Source of the DNA: CAXBES01 sp965367015 | GTDB taxonomy: Bacteria; Bacteroidota; Bacteroidia; Flavobacteriales; Flavobacteriaceae | Direction: 5' to 3' | Length of the DNA: 64,000 bases | Assembly (NCBI GenBank): GCA_965367015.1 | Contig: CBDUGY010000003.1 | Location: 1-64,000 of the forward strand | In this document: one piece after another, positions 9,787-18,103 of the stretch | How positions within the stretch are numbered: the stretch's first letter is position 1 | Layout of the letters: the number at the start of each line of letters is the position of its first letter | Program-made: the position numbers and the translations under genes | The notes under the pieces: model-generated | Databases searched by the model: none | The model's input: the letters and a program-made list of their open reading frames with translations, nothing else | Told to the model about the DNA's origin: nothing

Positions 9787-10908
9787 TTGAAGCTATCCAT
9801 CATTATTCTCAATTACAATGTTCGGTATTTTTTGGAGCAGTGTATTCTTAGCGCTCAGCGAGCCATAAAGAATATTGACGCTGAAATCATCGTGATAGAT
9901 AATGCCTCTAAGGATGATAGTTGTAAAATGGTTTCGGAACGTTTTCCAAATATCAAACTAATACAAAATGCAAAAAACGTAGGCTTCAGTAAGGCGAACA
10001 ATCAGGCTGTTGCAGAAGCTTCAGGTGAATATCTATGTATTCTCAATCCCGATACTGCAGTTTCCGAAGATACTTTCATTAAATGTTTAAATTATGCCGA
10101 ATCGGTAGAAAATATTGGCGCACTGGGAGCATATCTTGTTGATGGAACCGGTAATTTTCTTCCCGAAAGTAAAAGAAATCTGCCAACACCAATGGTGTCT
10201 TTGCTCAAACTCTTAGGTTTCCACAAAAAGTATTACGCTAATCATATTGCTCCCGAAGCACAAGGAGAAGTTACAGTTTTAGTTGGGGCTTTTATGTTTC
10301 TGAAACGAAAAATTTATAATGAGGTTGGTGGTTTTGATGAAGATTATTTTATGTACGGAGAAGATATAGATTTGTCGTATAAAATAGAAAAGGCCGGATA
10401 TAAAAATCATTACCTCGGAAAAACAGAGGTGCTGCATTACAAGGGCGAAAGCACCCAAAAAGATGTAGCTTATTTCGATCGTTTCTACGGTGCGATGACT
10501 ATTTTTTATAAGAAACATTTCAATACGAGTCCGATTATGCAACGGTTAGTGCAATTAGGGGTTACCCTGGGCAAAACAAAAAATAAATTTGCGGGAACGA
10601 AGAAAGAAACCACTCAAAACAACATTCTTAAAGCCTATGTATTTACAGAAAATTTCTCCATGTACAGGCAGCTCTCCGAAAAGCTCGATGTGAATTTAAC
10701 AACAGCTTCTAAATCCTTATTTGATGATAGCTCCTTCAGAAATTGCTTGTTTATTTTTGACGTAGAATACATGCCGTATTCACAAATTTTTTCGGTTATG
10801 AAACAATTGAAAAACAGGAACAATCAGTTCCGAATTCGCCCGCCACGTTCCAACTTTATTCTTGGAAGCGATGCCAGCGATGAAAAAGGTTCGGTGGTAG
10901 TTTTTTAA
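9787..10908 (+). CDS. Glycosyltransferase family 2
   Basis: A 373-residue GT-A fold transferase starting with TTG at 9787, four bases after the recR stop. N-terminal signature: SIIILNYNVRYFLEQC and IIVIDNASKDDS, then NAKNVGFSKANNQA and the acceptor/metal motif LNPDTAVS, followed by GGFDEDYFMYGEDIDLSYKI near residue 180. This pattern fits rhamnosyltransferase-like enzymes that build cell-surface glycans from nucleotide sugars on the cytoplasmic face. The last 85 residues or so lie beyond the catalytic domain and may aid membrane association. The donor sugar is unknown. Confidence 0.9.
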   Translation: MKLSIIILNYNVRYFLEQCILSAQRAIKNIDAEIIVIDNASKDDSCKMVSERFPNIKLIQNAKNVGFSKANNQAVAEASGEYLCILNPDTAVSEDTFIKCLNYAESVENIGALGAYLVDGTGNFLPESKRNLPTPMVSLLKLLGFHKKYYANHIAPEAQGEVTVLVGAFMFLKRKIYNEVGGFDEDYFMYGEDIDLSYKIEKAGYKNHYLGKTEVLHYKGESTQKDVAYFDRFYGAMTIFYKKHFNTSPIMQRLVQLGVTLGKTKNKFAGTKKETTQNNILKAYVFTENFSMYRQLSEKLDVNLTTASKSLFDDSSFRNCLFIFDVEYMPYSQIFSVMKQLKNRNNQFRIRPPRSNFILGSDASDEKGSVVVF

Positions 10909-10939
10909 AATTATGAAAGCAAAACATACAAAATTTGAC

Positions 10940-10947
10940 TAATTTTG
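10940..10947 (+). promoter_or_regulatory. Bacteroidota-type -7 element (TAATTTTG) of the E2 gene
   Basis: This exact match to TAnnTTTG lies 58 bases before the E2 start. No well-placed TTG -33 element is obvious. Confidence 0.5.
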
Positions 10948-11005
10948 CAGTCGCTTACCTAATTGTAAGCTCGCAAATAAAAACCTACTTGTAAGATTGT
11001 GAATT

Positions 11006-12342
11006 ATGGCAAAATTTGAATTAAAACTTCCTAAAATGGGTGAAAGTGTTGCAGAAGCAACGCTTACCAATTGGCTTAAAAGTGTTGGAGACTCTATTGA
11101 AGCAGATGAAGCTGTGTTGGAGATTGCCACAGATAAAGTAGATAGTGAAGTTCCAAGTGAGGTGGACGGAGTTTTAGTTGAAAGACTTTTTGAAGTAGAT
11201 GATGTTATTCAAGTAGGACAAACAATTGCGATTATTGAAACAGACAGTGATGTAGCCGAAACAGCTGCTCCTGAATCAAAATCTGAAGAAGCACCAACAC
11301 CGGAAGTTGTTGCCGAAGTTAGCGCACCAATCACTGCAGCAAAGGAATCGGTTCCAAGTTCTATTGAGAGCAATGGGGATCGATTTTATTCGCCACTTGT
11401 TAAGAATATTGCGAGTGCAGAAGGCATCTCACAAACCGAACTCGATAGCATATCAGGAACAGGTAAAGAAGGCAGAGTGACAAAAATGATATTTTAGAAT
11501 ACATTGAAAAACGTTCATCTGCCCCGGCTCAAAGCACTCAGCCACAAACTGTGGTGGAAGCTAAAAATCCTGTTGCGGCACAACAGTCGTCCGGACAACC
11601 GGTGAAAAGCAAAGCACCCGTTTCTGTAAACGGAGGCGATGAGATTATCGAAATGACGAGAATGGGGAAACTCATTGCACATCATATGGTTGAAAGTGTT
11701 CAAACTTCTGCTCACGTTCAATCTTTTATAGAAGCCGATGTAACAAAAATCTGGAATTGGCGTAATAAGGTTAAAGATGCTTTCGCCAAACGCGAAGGTG
11801 AAAACCTGACATTTACTCCGATCTTTATGGAAGCCGTTGCCAAATCCTTAAAAGATTTCCCGATGATGAATATCGCTGTAGATGGAGATACTATTATCAA
11901 ACGGAAGAATATAAATCTTGGAATGGCTGCTGCACTGGCCGATGGAAACCTTATCGTTCCCGTAATAAAAAATGCAGATCAGCTGAATTTAGTGGGAATG
12001 TCGAAAGCTGTAAATGACCTTGCCAGTCGCGCCAGAAACGGTGAACTTAAACCAGACGATATTCAGGGGGGAACTTATACTGTTACAAATGTAGGAACCT
12101 TTGGAAGTATTATGGGAACTCCAATTATCAATCAGCCGCAAGTAGGAATACTTGCGTTGGGAGCTATTCGGAAAGTGCCCGCAGTGATAGAAACCCCGGA
12201 AGGTGATTTTATAGGAATTCGTTACAAAATGTTCTTGTCGCACAGTTATGATCATCGCGTTGTGAACGGTGCGTTGGGCGGACAATTCGTAAAGCGCGTA
12301 GCCGATTATCTTGAGGGTTGGGATTCTAATCGGGAGATTTAG
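11006..12342 (+). pseudogene. Dihydrolipoamide acyltransferase (E2 of a 2-oxoacid dehydrogenase), frameshifted
   Basis: Read across one shift, this is a complete E2 of about 445 residues. It has a lipoyl domain with the lipoyl-lysine motif EIATDKVDSEVPS, a peripheral subunit-binding domain (FYSPLVKNIASAEGIS), an Ala/Pro/Gln-rich linker and a catalytic acyltransferase domain ending SYDHRVVNGALGGQF with the active-site His. The first frame stops at 11497 after VTKMIF and the second is open from about 11498. At 11482-11486 there are five A where six would give VTKNDILEYIEK and restore the frame, so one base is missing. That could be a sequencing error, a real mutation or, less likely, -1 slippage on the A run. 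The catalytic motif has Asn where HRxxDG is usual. No E1 or E3 gene is adjacent. The likely role is branched-chain or related 2-oxoacid oxidation. Confidence 0.85.
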
Positions 12343-12360
12343 AATCTACCAATAATATAT

Positions 12361-12404
12361 AAAAAAGCCTAAGTTCTGTTATATAGATGTTTAGGCTTTT
12401 TTTT
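12361..12404 (+). terminator. Rho-independent terminator after the E2 gene
   Basis: A 12-base perfect stem (AAAAAAGCCTAA at 12361-12372, TTAGGCTTTTTT at 12391-12402) ends in a T run. Confidence 0.85.
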
Positions 12405-12501
12405 ATGCGTGGTTTTTCTTCAAGGACGTATTAAGAATTCATTTGGATTGTTATAGTAGAAAGATAATTGAAATAAAAATTACATTCGTACGCAACTTAT
12501 T

Positions 12502-12509
12502 TAGGTTTG
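12502..12509 (+). promoter_or_regulatory. Bacteroidota-type -7 element (TAGGTTTG) of the lipoprotein gene
   Basis: This exact TAnnTTTG match lies 29 bases before the ATG at 12538. Confidence 0.45.
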
Positions 12510-12537
12510 TTCAGACTATAAAGAAACATCAAGCACT

Positions 12538-13872
12538 ATGAAAACATATTCTGTCAAAAAACCATCCTTTTTACAATTATTGTTAGTACTCTTTATAGCT
12601 TCATTTTTAAGCTGTAACAGTGATGATGATACCACACTGAATAACGAACAACAATCTCTTGCAAGGGTCGGTATATACCCGGTTGCAAATATTGCTGGTG
12701 ACATTGCTTACTCCGGTGGAGTGATAATGGATGATGGAGGGTCTGCTGTAACATCCAAAGGTGTATGCTGGAGTACAAATAATTTACCAACCATTGACGA
12801 CAATAACGTTTATGGTGGTGCTGGAACGGCAGATTTTTCGGTAACAATCTCTAATATTGAATTTAATACGACTTATTATTTAAGGGCATACGCTGAAAAT
12901 GCTACAGGAATATCTTACAGTGATGAAATTTCTTTCACGTCCACCAACGAGTGTACACAAAACATTTTAAATGACTATGTGACATTAACAACTCAAACCG
13001 AAGTCAATGATTTTGGTGCTAATAATTATTGCGCGATAAATTACAGTTTCATCATTCGAGAAGCAGACGGTGAGTTAGATCCAATTGTAGATTTAACACC
13101 ATTACAGAATCTGAGAAGAGTTAATAGCTTAGAAGTGGATGGAACCAATAGTTTAACGAATTTAGAAGGGCTCAACAATATGAGTGTGGTTGAAGATTAT
13201 ATTTTAATTTCTGATAATGAGGTGTTGGATAATATTGATGCTTTAGGCAATATAAATTCGTCTCTCGTAAGCATTCAAATTGAAAGGAACAATGCATTGC
13301 GAAACATAGATGGTTTACTTGGGATAACTATGTTAGTGGAACCAGAATATGATTCAACTACCAATATCATAATCGGAAATAATTCAAATTTAGTAAATAT
13401 CAATGGCCTTACTAATATTTCGATCGAAGGAAATCGTGGTTTTATAAGTATTTATTCGAATGAACTAATAAACAATTTGGATGCCTTCTCTGGTATTAAT
13501 GGCGAACTAGAGATCCTCCAACTAATCAATCTCCCAAATCTCTTAAATACAGATGGACTTTCTCAAATTACAGGCTTGAGTAAATCTTTAAGTATATCAA
13601 ATCTTCCTTTCTTGGCAGACCTGTCCGGATTTAGAAATATTGAATATATAAATGAAGAGTTTCACATCGCATTTTCTGAAATCACAAATCTTGACATGTT
13701 CACGAATTTGAACCAAATTGGAAATGCCTATGTAATTAATAATTATTCTTTAAATGATTATTGTGGGCTCTTGAATGCCTTTAATAATGGTGCTGTAGGA
13801 TTTTTTGAAGCTACTAATAATGCTTATAATCCCACCCGACAAGATATGCTTAATGGAGACTGTTCACAGTAG
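12538..13872 (+). CDS. Surface lipoprotein with Ig-like domain and receptor-L/leucine-rich-like repeats
   Basis: A 444-residue lipoprotein with a lipid-attachment Cys26. The next residues, NSDDD, match the acidic lipoprotein export signal that sends Bacteroidota lipoproteins to the cell surface. Residues about 43-137 look like a fibronectin/Ig-type sandwich (CWSTNNLPT, then TTYYLRAYAENATGISYSDE). Residues about 155-430 carry irregular repeats with LxxLEGLNN, LDNIDALGNI, LVNINGLTNI and LNLDMFTNL-like units, as in receptor L-domains. Function is unknown; binding of a protein or glycan outside the cell is the likeliest role. It is monocistronic, with a TAnnTTTG promoter. Asn and Ile are very frequent. 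Confidence 0.75.
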   Translation: MKTYSVKKPSFLQLLLVLFIASFLSCNSDDDTTLNNEQQSLARVGIYPVANIAGDIAYSGGVIMDDGGSAVTSKGVCWSTNNLPTIDDNNVYGGAGTADFSVTISNIEFNTTYYLRAYAENATGISYSDEISFTSTNECTQNILNDYVTLTTQTEVNDFGANNYCAINYSFIIREADGELDPIVDLTPLQNLRRVNSLEVDGTNSLTNLEGLNNMSVVEDYILISDNEVLDNIDALGNINSSLVSIQIERNNALRNIDGLLGITMLVEPEYDSTTNIIIGNNSNLVNINGLTNISIEGNRGFISIYSNELINNLDAFSGINGELEILQLINLPNLLNTDGLSQITGLSKSLSISNLPFLADLSGFRNIEYINEEFHIAFSEITNLDMFTNLNQIGNAYVINNYSLNDYCGLLNAFNNGAVGFFEATNNAYNPTRQDMLNGDCSQ

Positions 13873-13884
13873 AAATTTGGAGGT

Positions 13885-14502
13885 TTAATCCTTTAACTCA
13901 TTTAACAAGACTACTACAGAATCATACCCATAAATTGTATAACTTTTATTCCAGATCACTGGAAAACGTATTTGCTTTTTATCCGGGGCATCCTTTTTTA
14001 TAAATACCATAAACTGTTGGTATAGTAAAAGATCATCCTCGACGTTGAATTCTCTGTGAGCAATGCCATTTTGAGTTAATGTTTCTGAAAGCAATTCGCA
14101 TCGATCACAGCCGGGTTTTGAAAAAAGCACTAGCTTATCCTTAATTACTTTTTCGATATCCTTTGTAGGTTTATCGAAAGCATGATGTATGTCGAATTGC
14201 TTTTCGTTTACAATTAAATTATAAGTATAGCTTGATGGCACATCCGTAAGTTCGATCAGGGTGGCCATTGGCATTTTGCTCTTGGGAGGTAGGTTTTTTA
14301 AAACCGGCTTTGAAGCGCTTCGGCGGTATCCTTCAGATAGCACCATTAGAAATACATTTAGGGTGTCTGTGGTTGTATTTTCAGCCATTAAAACAATTCG
14401 TTTGCCTCTCTTTTTTTCAGTAATAAGTACTCGTGATTCCTGAGACCACCCATAAAAGGAGATTCCGAAAAAGAATACAAGAACAATTTTATACAATCCC
14501 AT
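13885..14502 (-). CDS. Exported protein with C-terminal glutaredoxin-like domain
   Basis: A 205-residue protein with a signal peptide (1-20, ending FYGWSQ). A beta-rich first half of unknown family is followed from about residue 124 by a glutaredoxin/thioredoxin-like segment, LVLFSKPGCDRCELLSETL, with a CDRC redox pair. Later FPVIWNKSYTIYGYDSV resembles the cis-Pro and substrate-binding part of glutaredoxins. It may therefore act in periplasmic disulfide chemistry or binding, but glutathione use is unlikely in a bacillithiol organism. It converges on the lipoprotein gene, 12 bases apart. Confidence 0.65.
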   Translation of the reverse strand: MGLYKIVLVFFFGISFYGWSQESRVLITEKKRGKRIVLMAENTTTDTLNVFLMVLSEGYRRSASKPVLKNLPPKSKMPMATLIELTDVPSSYTYNLIVNEKQFDIHHAFDKPTKDIEKVIKDKLVLFSKPGCDRCELLSETLTQNGIAHREFNVEDDLLLYQQFMVFIKKDAPDKKQIRFPVIWNKSYTIYGYDSVVVLLNELKD

Positions 14503-14527
14503 AGTTACTCACAAAAGTATTAAATGT

Positions 14528-14535
14528 TACCTTTG
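14528..14535 (+). promoter_or_regulatory. Bacteroidota-type -7 element (TACCTTTG) of the exonuclease gene
   Basis: This exact TAnnTTTG match ends 17 bases before the ATG at 14553, predicting a leader of about ten bases. Confidence 0.55.
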
Positions 14536-14552
14536 CAACACAAATTGTACCT

Positions 14553-15326
14553 ATGGATTTAAATTTGAAAAAACCTATCTGTTTCTTTGATCTGGAAACG
14601 ACTGGAGTTAATATTGCAACCGATAGAATTGTAGAAATATCTATATTAAAAATTTTTCCAAACGGAAATAAAGAAAGTCATACATGGCGCGTCAATCCTG
14701 AAATGCCTATCCCTGCCGAAACCTCTGCGATCCATGGAATTACTGATGATATGGTCGCGAATGAACCTACTTTTAAAGAATTAGCACCGAAAGTATATGC
14801 CCTCATAAAGGACTGTGATCTTGGGGGGTTTAACTCCAACCGTTTTGATATTCCTTTACTAGCTGAAGAATTATTACGAGCTGAGGTTGATTTCGATATG
14901 AAGAAAGCGCAATCGGTAGACGTACAGACAATCTTTCATAAAAAGGAAAAACGCACCCTTGAAGCAGCTTATAAGTTCTATTGTGATAAGGATCTTACCG
15001 ATGCGCATAGCGCCGAGGCAGATACCAATGCAACTTATGAGGTACTTGAGGCACAATTAAAGCGATATGATGATCTTGAGAACGATATAAATTTCTTAGC
15101 CGATTTCAGTGCTCATAAAAGTTTTGCGGATTTTGCCGGATATATAGGCTATAATAAAGAAGGAGAGGAAATTTTTGCCTTCGGAAAACACAAAGGCAAG
15201 AAAGTTGAAGACGTGATGGAGAAGGAGCCGGGCTATTTTGGCTGGTTGCTAAACGCAGATTTTCCTTTGTACACAAAAAAGGTATTAACAAGAATCAAGT
15301 TGAGTAAGCTGAATACAAAATTCTAA
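14553..15326 (+). CDS. DnaQ-like 3'-5' exonuclease with ExoX-type C-terminal domain
   Basis: A 257-residue DEDDh-family exonuclease. Exo I is at residues 13-17 (FDLETTG), Exo II lies in the segment LGGFNSNRFDIPLL, and Exo III is DAHSAEADTNATYEVL, whose His-x4-Asp spacing marks the DEDDh class. Beyond the nuclease core, about 60 residues contain FGKHKGKKVEDVMEKEPGYF, a module found at the C-terminus of exodeoxyribonuclease X-like proteins. Likely roles are removal of 3' ends during repair, or RNA/DNA trimming. It is the first gene of a tight run: the FAH-family gene follows nine bases later, then hpt and cinA almost back to back. Confidence 0.88.
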   Translation: MDLNLKKPICFFDLETTGVNIATDRIVEISILKIFPNGNKESHTWRVNPEMPIPAETSAIHGITDDMVANEPTFKELAPKVYALIKDCDLGGFNSNRFDIPLLAEELLRAEVDFDMKKAQSVDVQTIFHKKEKRTLEAAYKFYCDKDLTDAHSAEADTNATYEVLEAQLKRYDDLENDINFLADFSAHKSFADFAGYIGYNKEGEEIFAFGKHKGKKVEDVMEKEPGYFGWLLNADFPLYTKKVLTRIKLSKLNTKF

Positions 15327-15334
15327 CTATTGCT

Positions 15335-15946
15335 ATGAAAATTATATGTGTTGGTCGAAATTATGCAGCTCACATAGCCGAGCTTGAAAACGAAAAGCCT
15401 GAACATCCTATATTGTTTTTGAAGCCCGATACTTCAATTGTACTTAAGAAACAACCTTTTTTTATACCCGATTTCTCTTCTGATGTACATCACGAGGTGG
15501 AGATCTTAGTTAAAATTAAAAAGATTGGAAAACATATAGATCGCAAATTTGCATCGAAGTATTACGATGAAATTGGTCTTGGTATCGATTTTACTGCAAG
15601 AGACTTACAACAACAATTAAAAGAAAAAGGTTTGCCGTGGGAAAAGGCCAAAGCTTTTGACGGAGCTGCAGTTGTAGGTAATTTTTTACAAAAATCTACG
15701 TTTAATTCAGTGGATAATATTAATTTCAGCCTAAAAAAGAATGAAAAAGTAGTTCAGGAGGGCAATACAGCATTAATGTTGTGGAAAATTGATGAGTTAA
15801 TCGAATATATTTCAAAATATTTCACTTTAAAGATAGGAGATATTATATTTACCGGCACTCCTGCGGGAGTTGCAAAAGTTGCCCCCAATGATACGCTAAC
15901 AGGATTTATTGAAGAAAAGGAAATTTTTTCCATAAAAGTAAAGTAA
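15335..15946 (+). CDS. Fumarylacetoacetate hydrolase (FAH) family protein
   Basis: A 203-residue single-domain FAH-fold protein. It starts MKIICVGRNYAAHIAEL and has the metal-binding Glu pair in HHEVEILVKI, then GIDFTARDLQ and GDIIFTGTPAGVAKV near the C-terminus. Members act as acylpyruvate hydrolases, oxaloacetate decarboxylases or tautomerases with Mg2+. The exact substrate is unknown; acylpyruvate hydrolysis or oxaloacetate tautomerisation is the usual inference for these short forms. Its stop TAA directly abuts the ATG of the next gene, so translation is probably coupled. Confidence 0.9.
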   Translation: MKIICVGRNYAAHIAELENEKPEHPILFLKPDTSIVLKKQPFFIPDFSSDVHHEVEILVKIKKIGKHIDRKFASKYYDEIGLGIDFTARDLQQQLKEKGLPWEKAKAFDGAAVVGNFLQKSTFNSVDNINFSLKKNEKVVQEGNTALMLWKIDELIEYISKYFTLKIGDIIFTGTPAGVAKVAPNDTLTGFIEEKEIFSIKVK

Positions 15947-16288
15947 ATGAGCAAACACTATTCTATTGAAAGCCTTAATGAAATTGCTGGAGGTGATCCT
16001 GAATTTATGGCTGTGGTAGCGCAAACCTTCTTAGAAGAAATCCCCCCAGATTTAAAATCTATGGAAGAAGCAATTGAAAACGACAATAAAGAATTGGCAT
16101 ATCAATTTGCGCATAAAATGAAACCAAATCTTGAAATGTTTGGAATTAATCTTCAAAAGGAGATTACCACCATCGAGTCCTGGTCTAAGACTTCTAAAAG
16201 TAATGCGGTAATCGCAGATCATCTGCAAAATATTAGCAGCACCCTGCGTGCAGTTTTTAAAGAATTAAGTGAAGATTTTAGTTCGTAG
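15947..16288 (+). CDS. Histidine phosphotransfer (Hpt) domain protein
   Basis: A 113-residue four-helix protein. The phospho-accepting site is His56 in FAHKMKPN, matching the HPt pattern HxxKxx (here with Pro where Gly is common). It has the usual leading acidic helix (PEFMAVVAQTFLEEIPPDL). Such proteins relay phosphate between receiver domains of hybrid histidine kinases and response regulators in the cytoplasm. No kinase or regulator is nearby, so its partners are encoded elsewhere. It sits with no spacing between the FAH gene and cinA. Confidence 0.82.
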   Translation: MSKHYSIESLNEIAGGDPEFMAVVAQTFLEEIPPDLKSMEEAIENDNKELAYQFAHKMKPNLEMFGINLQKEITTIESWSKTSKSNAVIADHLQNISSTLRAVFKELSEDFSS

Positions 16289-17536
16289 ATGTTAGCAGAG
16301 ATAATCACTATAGGTGATGAAATATTAATTGGACAAATAGTAGATACCAATTCTGCTTATATTTCGAAAGAACTCAATAATGCGGGAGTTCAAGTATACC
16401 AAATCACATCCATTCAAGATGATAGAGAACACATCCTCGAAGCACTTAATGAAGCTAAGAAGCGTGTACAATTAGTCTTGGTTACTGGTGGTCTTGGCCC
16501 CACTAAAGACGATATCACTAAAGAAACCTTTTGTGAGTTTTTAGGAGATCATTTAGTTGAAAATGCTTCAGTGAAGCAAAATATCATCGATATTTTTCAG
16601 AAGCATCTCAAACGTGAGCCACTCCCTTCGAACTTAAGACAAGCAATGGTTCCTTCAACAGCCATTATACTCCAAAATAAGAATGGTACAGCACCCGGAA
16701 TGTGGATGGAAAAGGATGGAGTTGTGTTTGTTTCTATGCCAGGTGTACCTTATGAAATGAAGCATTTACTGTCTGGGCAGGTTCTTCCAAAAGTTTTGAA
16801 GCAATTCAAAAGACCATATATTTACCACAAGACGTTATTAACTTATGGGCAGGGTGAAAGTGTTATTGCCATGCGTATCGAAAGATGGGAGAATGAATTA
16901 CCCTCACATATAAAATTAGCCTATCTTCCTTCTTTAGGCAGAGTTCGTTTGCGATTATTATCAAAAGGTGAGAATAAGACAGCACTTAAAAATGAGGTGG
17001 ACGCTCAAATGAAAAAGCTGTCTACTTTACTCGACGACATTGCCGTAGGATTTGAAGATGAAAATAGCATCGAGGAACGAATAGGAGAACTTTTAGTTAA
17101 GAAAAATCAGACTCTGAGTTTGGCTGAAAGTTGTACAGGGGGATCAATTGCGACCGCTATAACTAGCAATCCGGGTTCTTCTGCCTATTTTAAAGGAAGT
17201 ATTATTCCCTATGCCACACACCTGAAATCTGAAATCTTGGGAGTTGATAAACAACTTATCGAAAAGTATTCAGTGGTAAGTATACCGGTTGCAGAGGCAA
17301 TGGCTAGACATTCGCGACAACTTTTCACCACAGATTATGCTATAGCTACTACCGGAATTGCCGGACCCACAAAGGGCGATGGTAACGACGACATAGGGAC
17401 AGTTTGTATTGCTGTAGCCACACCAACTACTGTGGTGAGTGAAAAATTCAGCTTCGGAAACGCTCGTGAAAAAGTGATTGGCAAAGCAACAAATAAAGCT
17501 TTCGAAATGCTTCTGAAAGAAATTTTAAAAAACTGA
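16289..17536 (+). CDS. cinA: CinA: competence/damage-inducible protein, nicotinamide-nucleotide amidase
   Basis: A 415-residue full-length CinA. The N-terminal MoaB-like domain (EIITIGDEILIGQIVDTNS, then LVTGGLGPTKDDITKE) corresponds to the ADP-ribose pyrophosphatase/molybdopterin-binding fold. The C-terminal domain (SLAESCTGGSIATAITSNPG, then TGIAGPTKGDG) is the NMN deamidase. The enzyme recycles NMN in pyridine nucleotide salvage. Its ATG follows the hpt stop immediately. In flavobacteria cinA commonly precedes rpmB, as here. Confidence 0.96.
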   Translation: MLAEIITIGDEILIGQIVDTNSAYISKELNNAGVQVYQITSIQDDREHILEALNEAKKRVQLVLVTGGLGPTKDDITKETFCEFLGDHLVENASVKQNIIDIFQKHLKREPLPSNLRQAMVPSTAIILQNKNGTAPGMWMEKDGVVFVSMPGVPYEMKHLLSGQVLPKVLKQFKRPYIYHKTLLTYGQGESVIAMRIERWENELPSHIKLAYLPSLGRVRLRLLSKGENKTALKNEVDAQMKKLSTLLDDIAVGFEDENSIEERIGELLVKKNQTLSLAESCTGGSIATAITSNPGSSAYFKGSIIPYATHLKSEILGVDKQLIEKYSVVSIPVAEAMARHSRQLFTTDYAIATTGIAGPTKGDGNDDIGTVCIAVATPTTVVSEKFSFGNAREKVIGKATNKAFEMLLKEILKN

Positions 17537-17546
17537 ATTTCTTTTG

Positions 17547-17577
17547 TTGTGCATCACAATAAAATTACTTAAATTTG
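17547..17577 (+). promoter_or_regulatory. Promoter of the rpmB-rpmG cluster (TTG-N20-TAAATTTG)
   Basis: TTG at 17547-17549 and TAAATTTG at 17570-17577 fit the Bacteroidota -33/-7 consensus with a 20-base spacer. This is the cleanest promoter in the window, 38 bases upstream of the rpmB ATG. Confidence 0.7.
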
Positions 17578-17614
17578 CAGCCTGTTTTAAAATAACTATA
17601 AATATTTTAAGGAA

Positions 17615-17851
17615 ATGTCAAGAGTTTGTGAGCTAACGGGTAAAAAAGCAATGTTTGGGAATAATGTTTCTCACGCAATGAATAAAACAAGACGTAGATT
17701 TAATGTAAATCTTGTAAAGAAGCGTTTCTACATTCCTGAAGAAGATAAATGGGTTACCCTTCGCGTTTCTACTTCAGCATTAAAAACGATCAATAAGAAA
17801 GGAATTTCCGCAGTTATCAAAGATGCTCGCGAAAAAGGTTTCTATAAATAA
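17615..17851 (+). CDS. rpmB: 50S ribosomal protein L28
   Basis: A 78-residue protein with the L28 start MSRVCELTGKKAMFGNNVSH, followed by NKTRRRFNVNL and an STSALKTINKKG segment. It is part of the large ribosomal subunit. First gene of the rpmB-rpmG-DUF4295-ftsY group that is conserved in Bacteroidota. Confidence 0.98.
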   Translation: MSRVCELTGKKAMFGNNVSHAMNKTRRRFNVNLVKKRFYIPEEDKWVTLRVSTSALKTINKKGISAVIKDAREKGFYK

Positions 17852-17880
17852 TAATTGCATAACGAGTAAAGTCTGATAAA

Positions 17881-18063
17881 ATGGCTAAAAGAGGAAATAG
17901 AGTACAGGTGATTTTAGAATGTACCGAGCATAAGGAGTCAGGAAAACCTGGAACTTCTCGTTATATTACCACTAAAAATAAAAAGAACACTCCCGACAGA
18001 ATGGAATTGAAGAAATTCAATCCTATTCTTAAGAAGATGACTGTTCATAAAGAAATAAAATAA
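17881..18063 (+). CDS. rpmG: 50S ribosomal protein L33
   Basis: A 60-residue L33 (MAKRGNRVQVILECTEHK, then TSRYITTKNKKNTPDRMELK). It lacks the CxxC pairs of zinc-binding L33 forms, since only one Cys is present. It lies 29 bases after rpmB, in the same operon. Confidence 0.97.
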   Translation: MAKRGNRVQVILECTEHKESGKPGTSRYITTKNKKNTPDRMELKKFNPILKKMTVHKEIK

Positions 18064-18068
18064 TTAAG

Positions 18069-18086
18069 TTCCCACCTGCGTGGGAA
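18069..18086 (+). other. Short hairpin in the rpmG-DUF4295 spacer
   Basis: TTCCCAC (18069-18075) pairs with GTGGGAA (18080-18086) around a CTGC loop. It begins five bases after the rpmG stop and ends 17 bases before the DUF4295 ATG. With no T-tract it is not a terminator; it may affect mRNA processing or translation of the small downstream gene. Confidence 0.45.
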
Positions 18087-18103
18087 ATGTAAATATATTT
18101 ACA

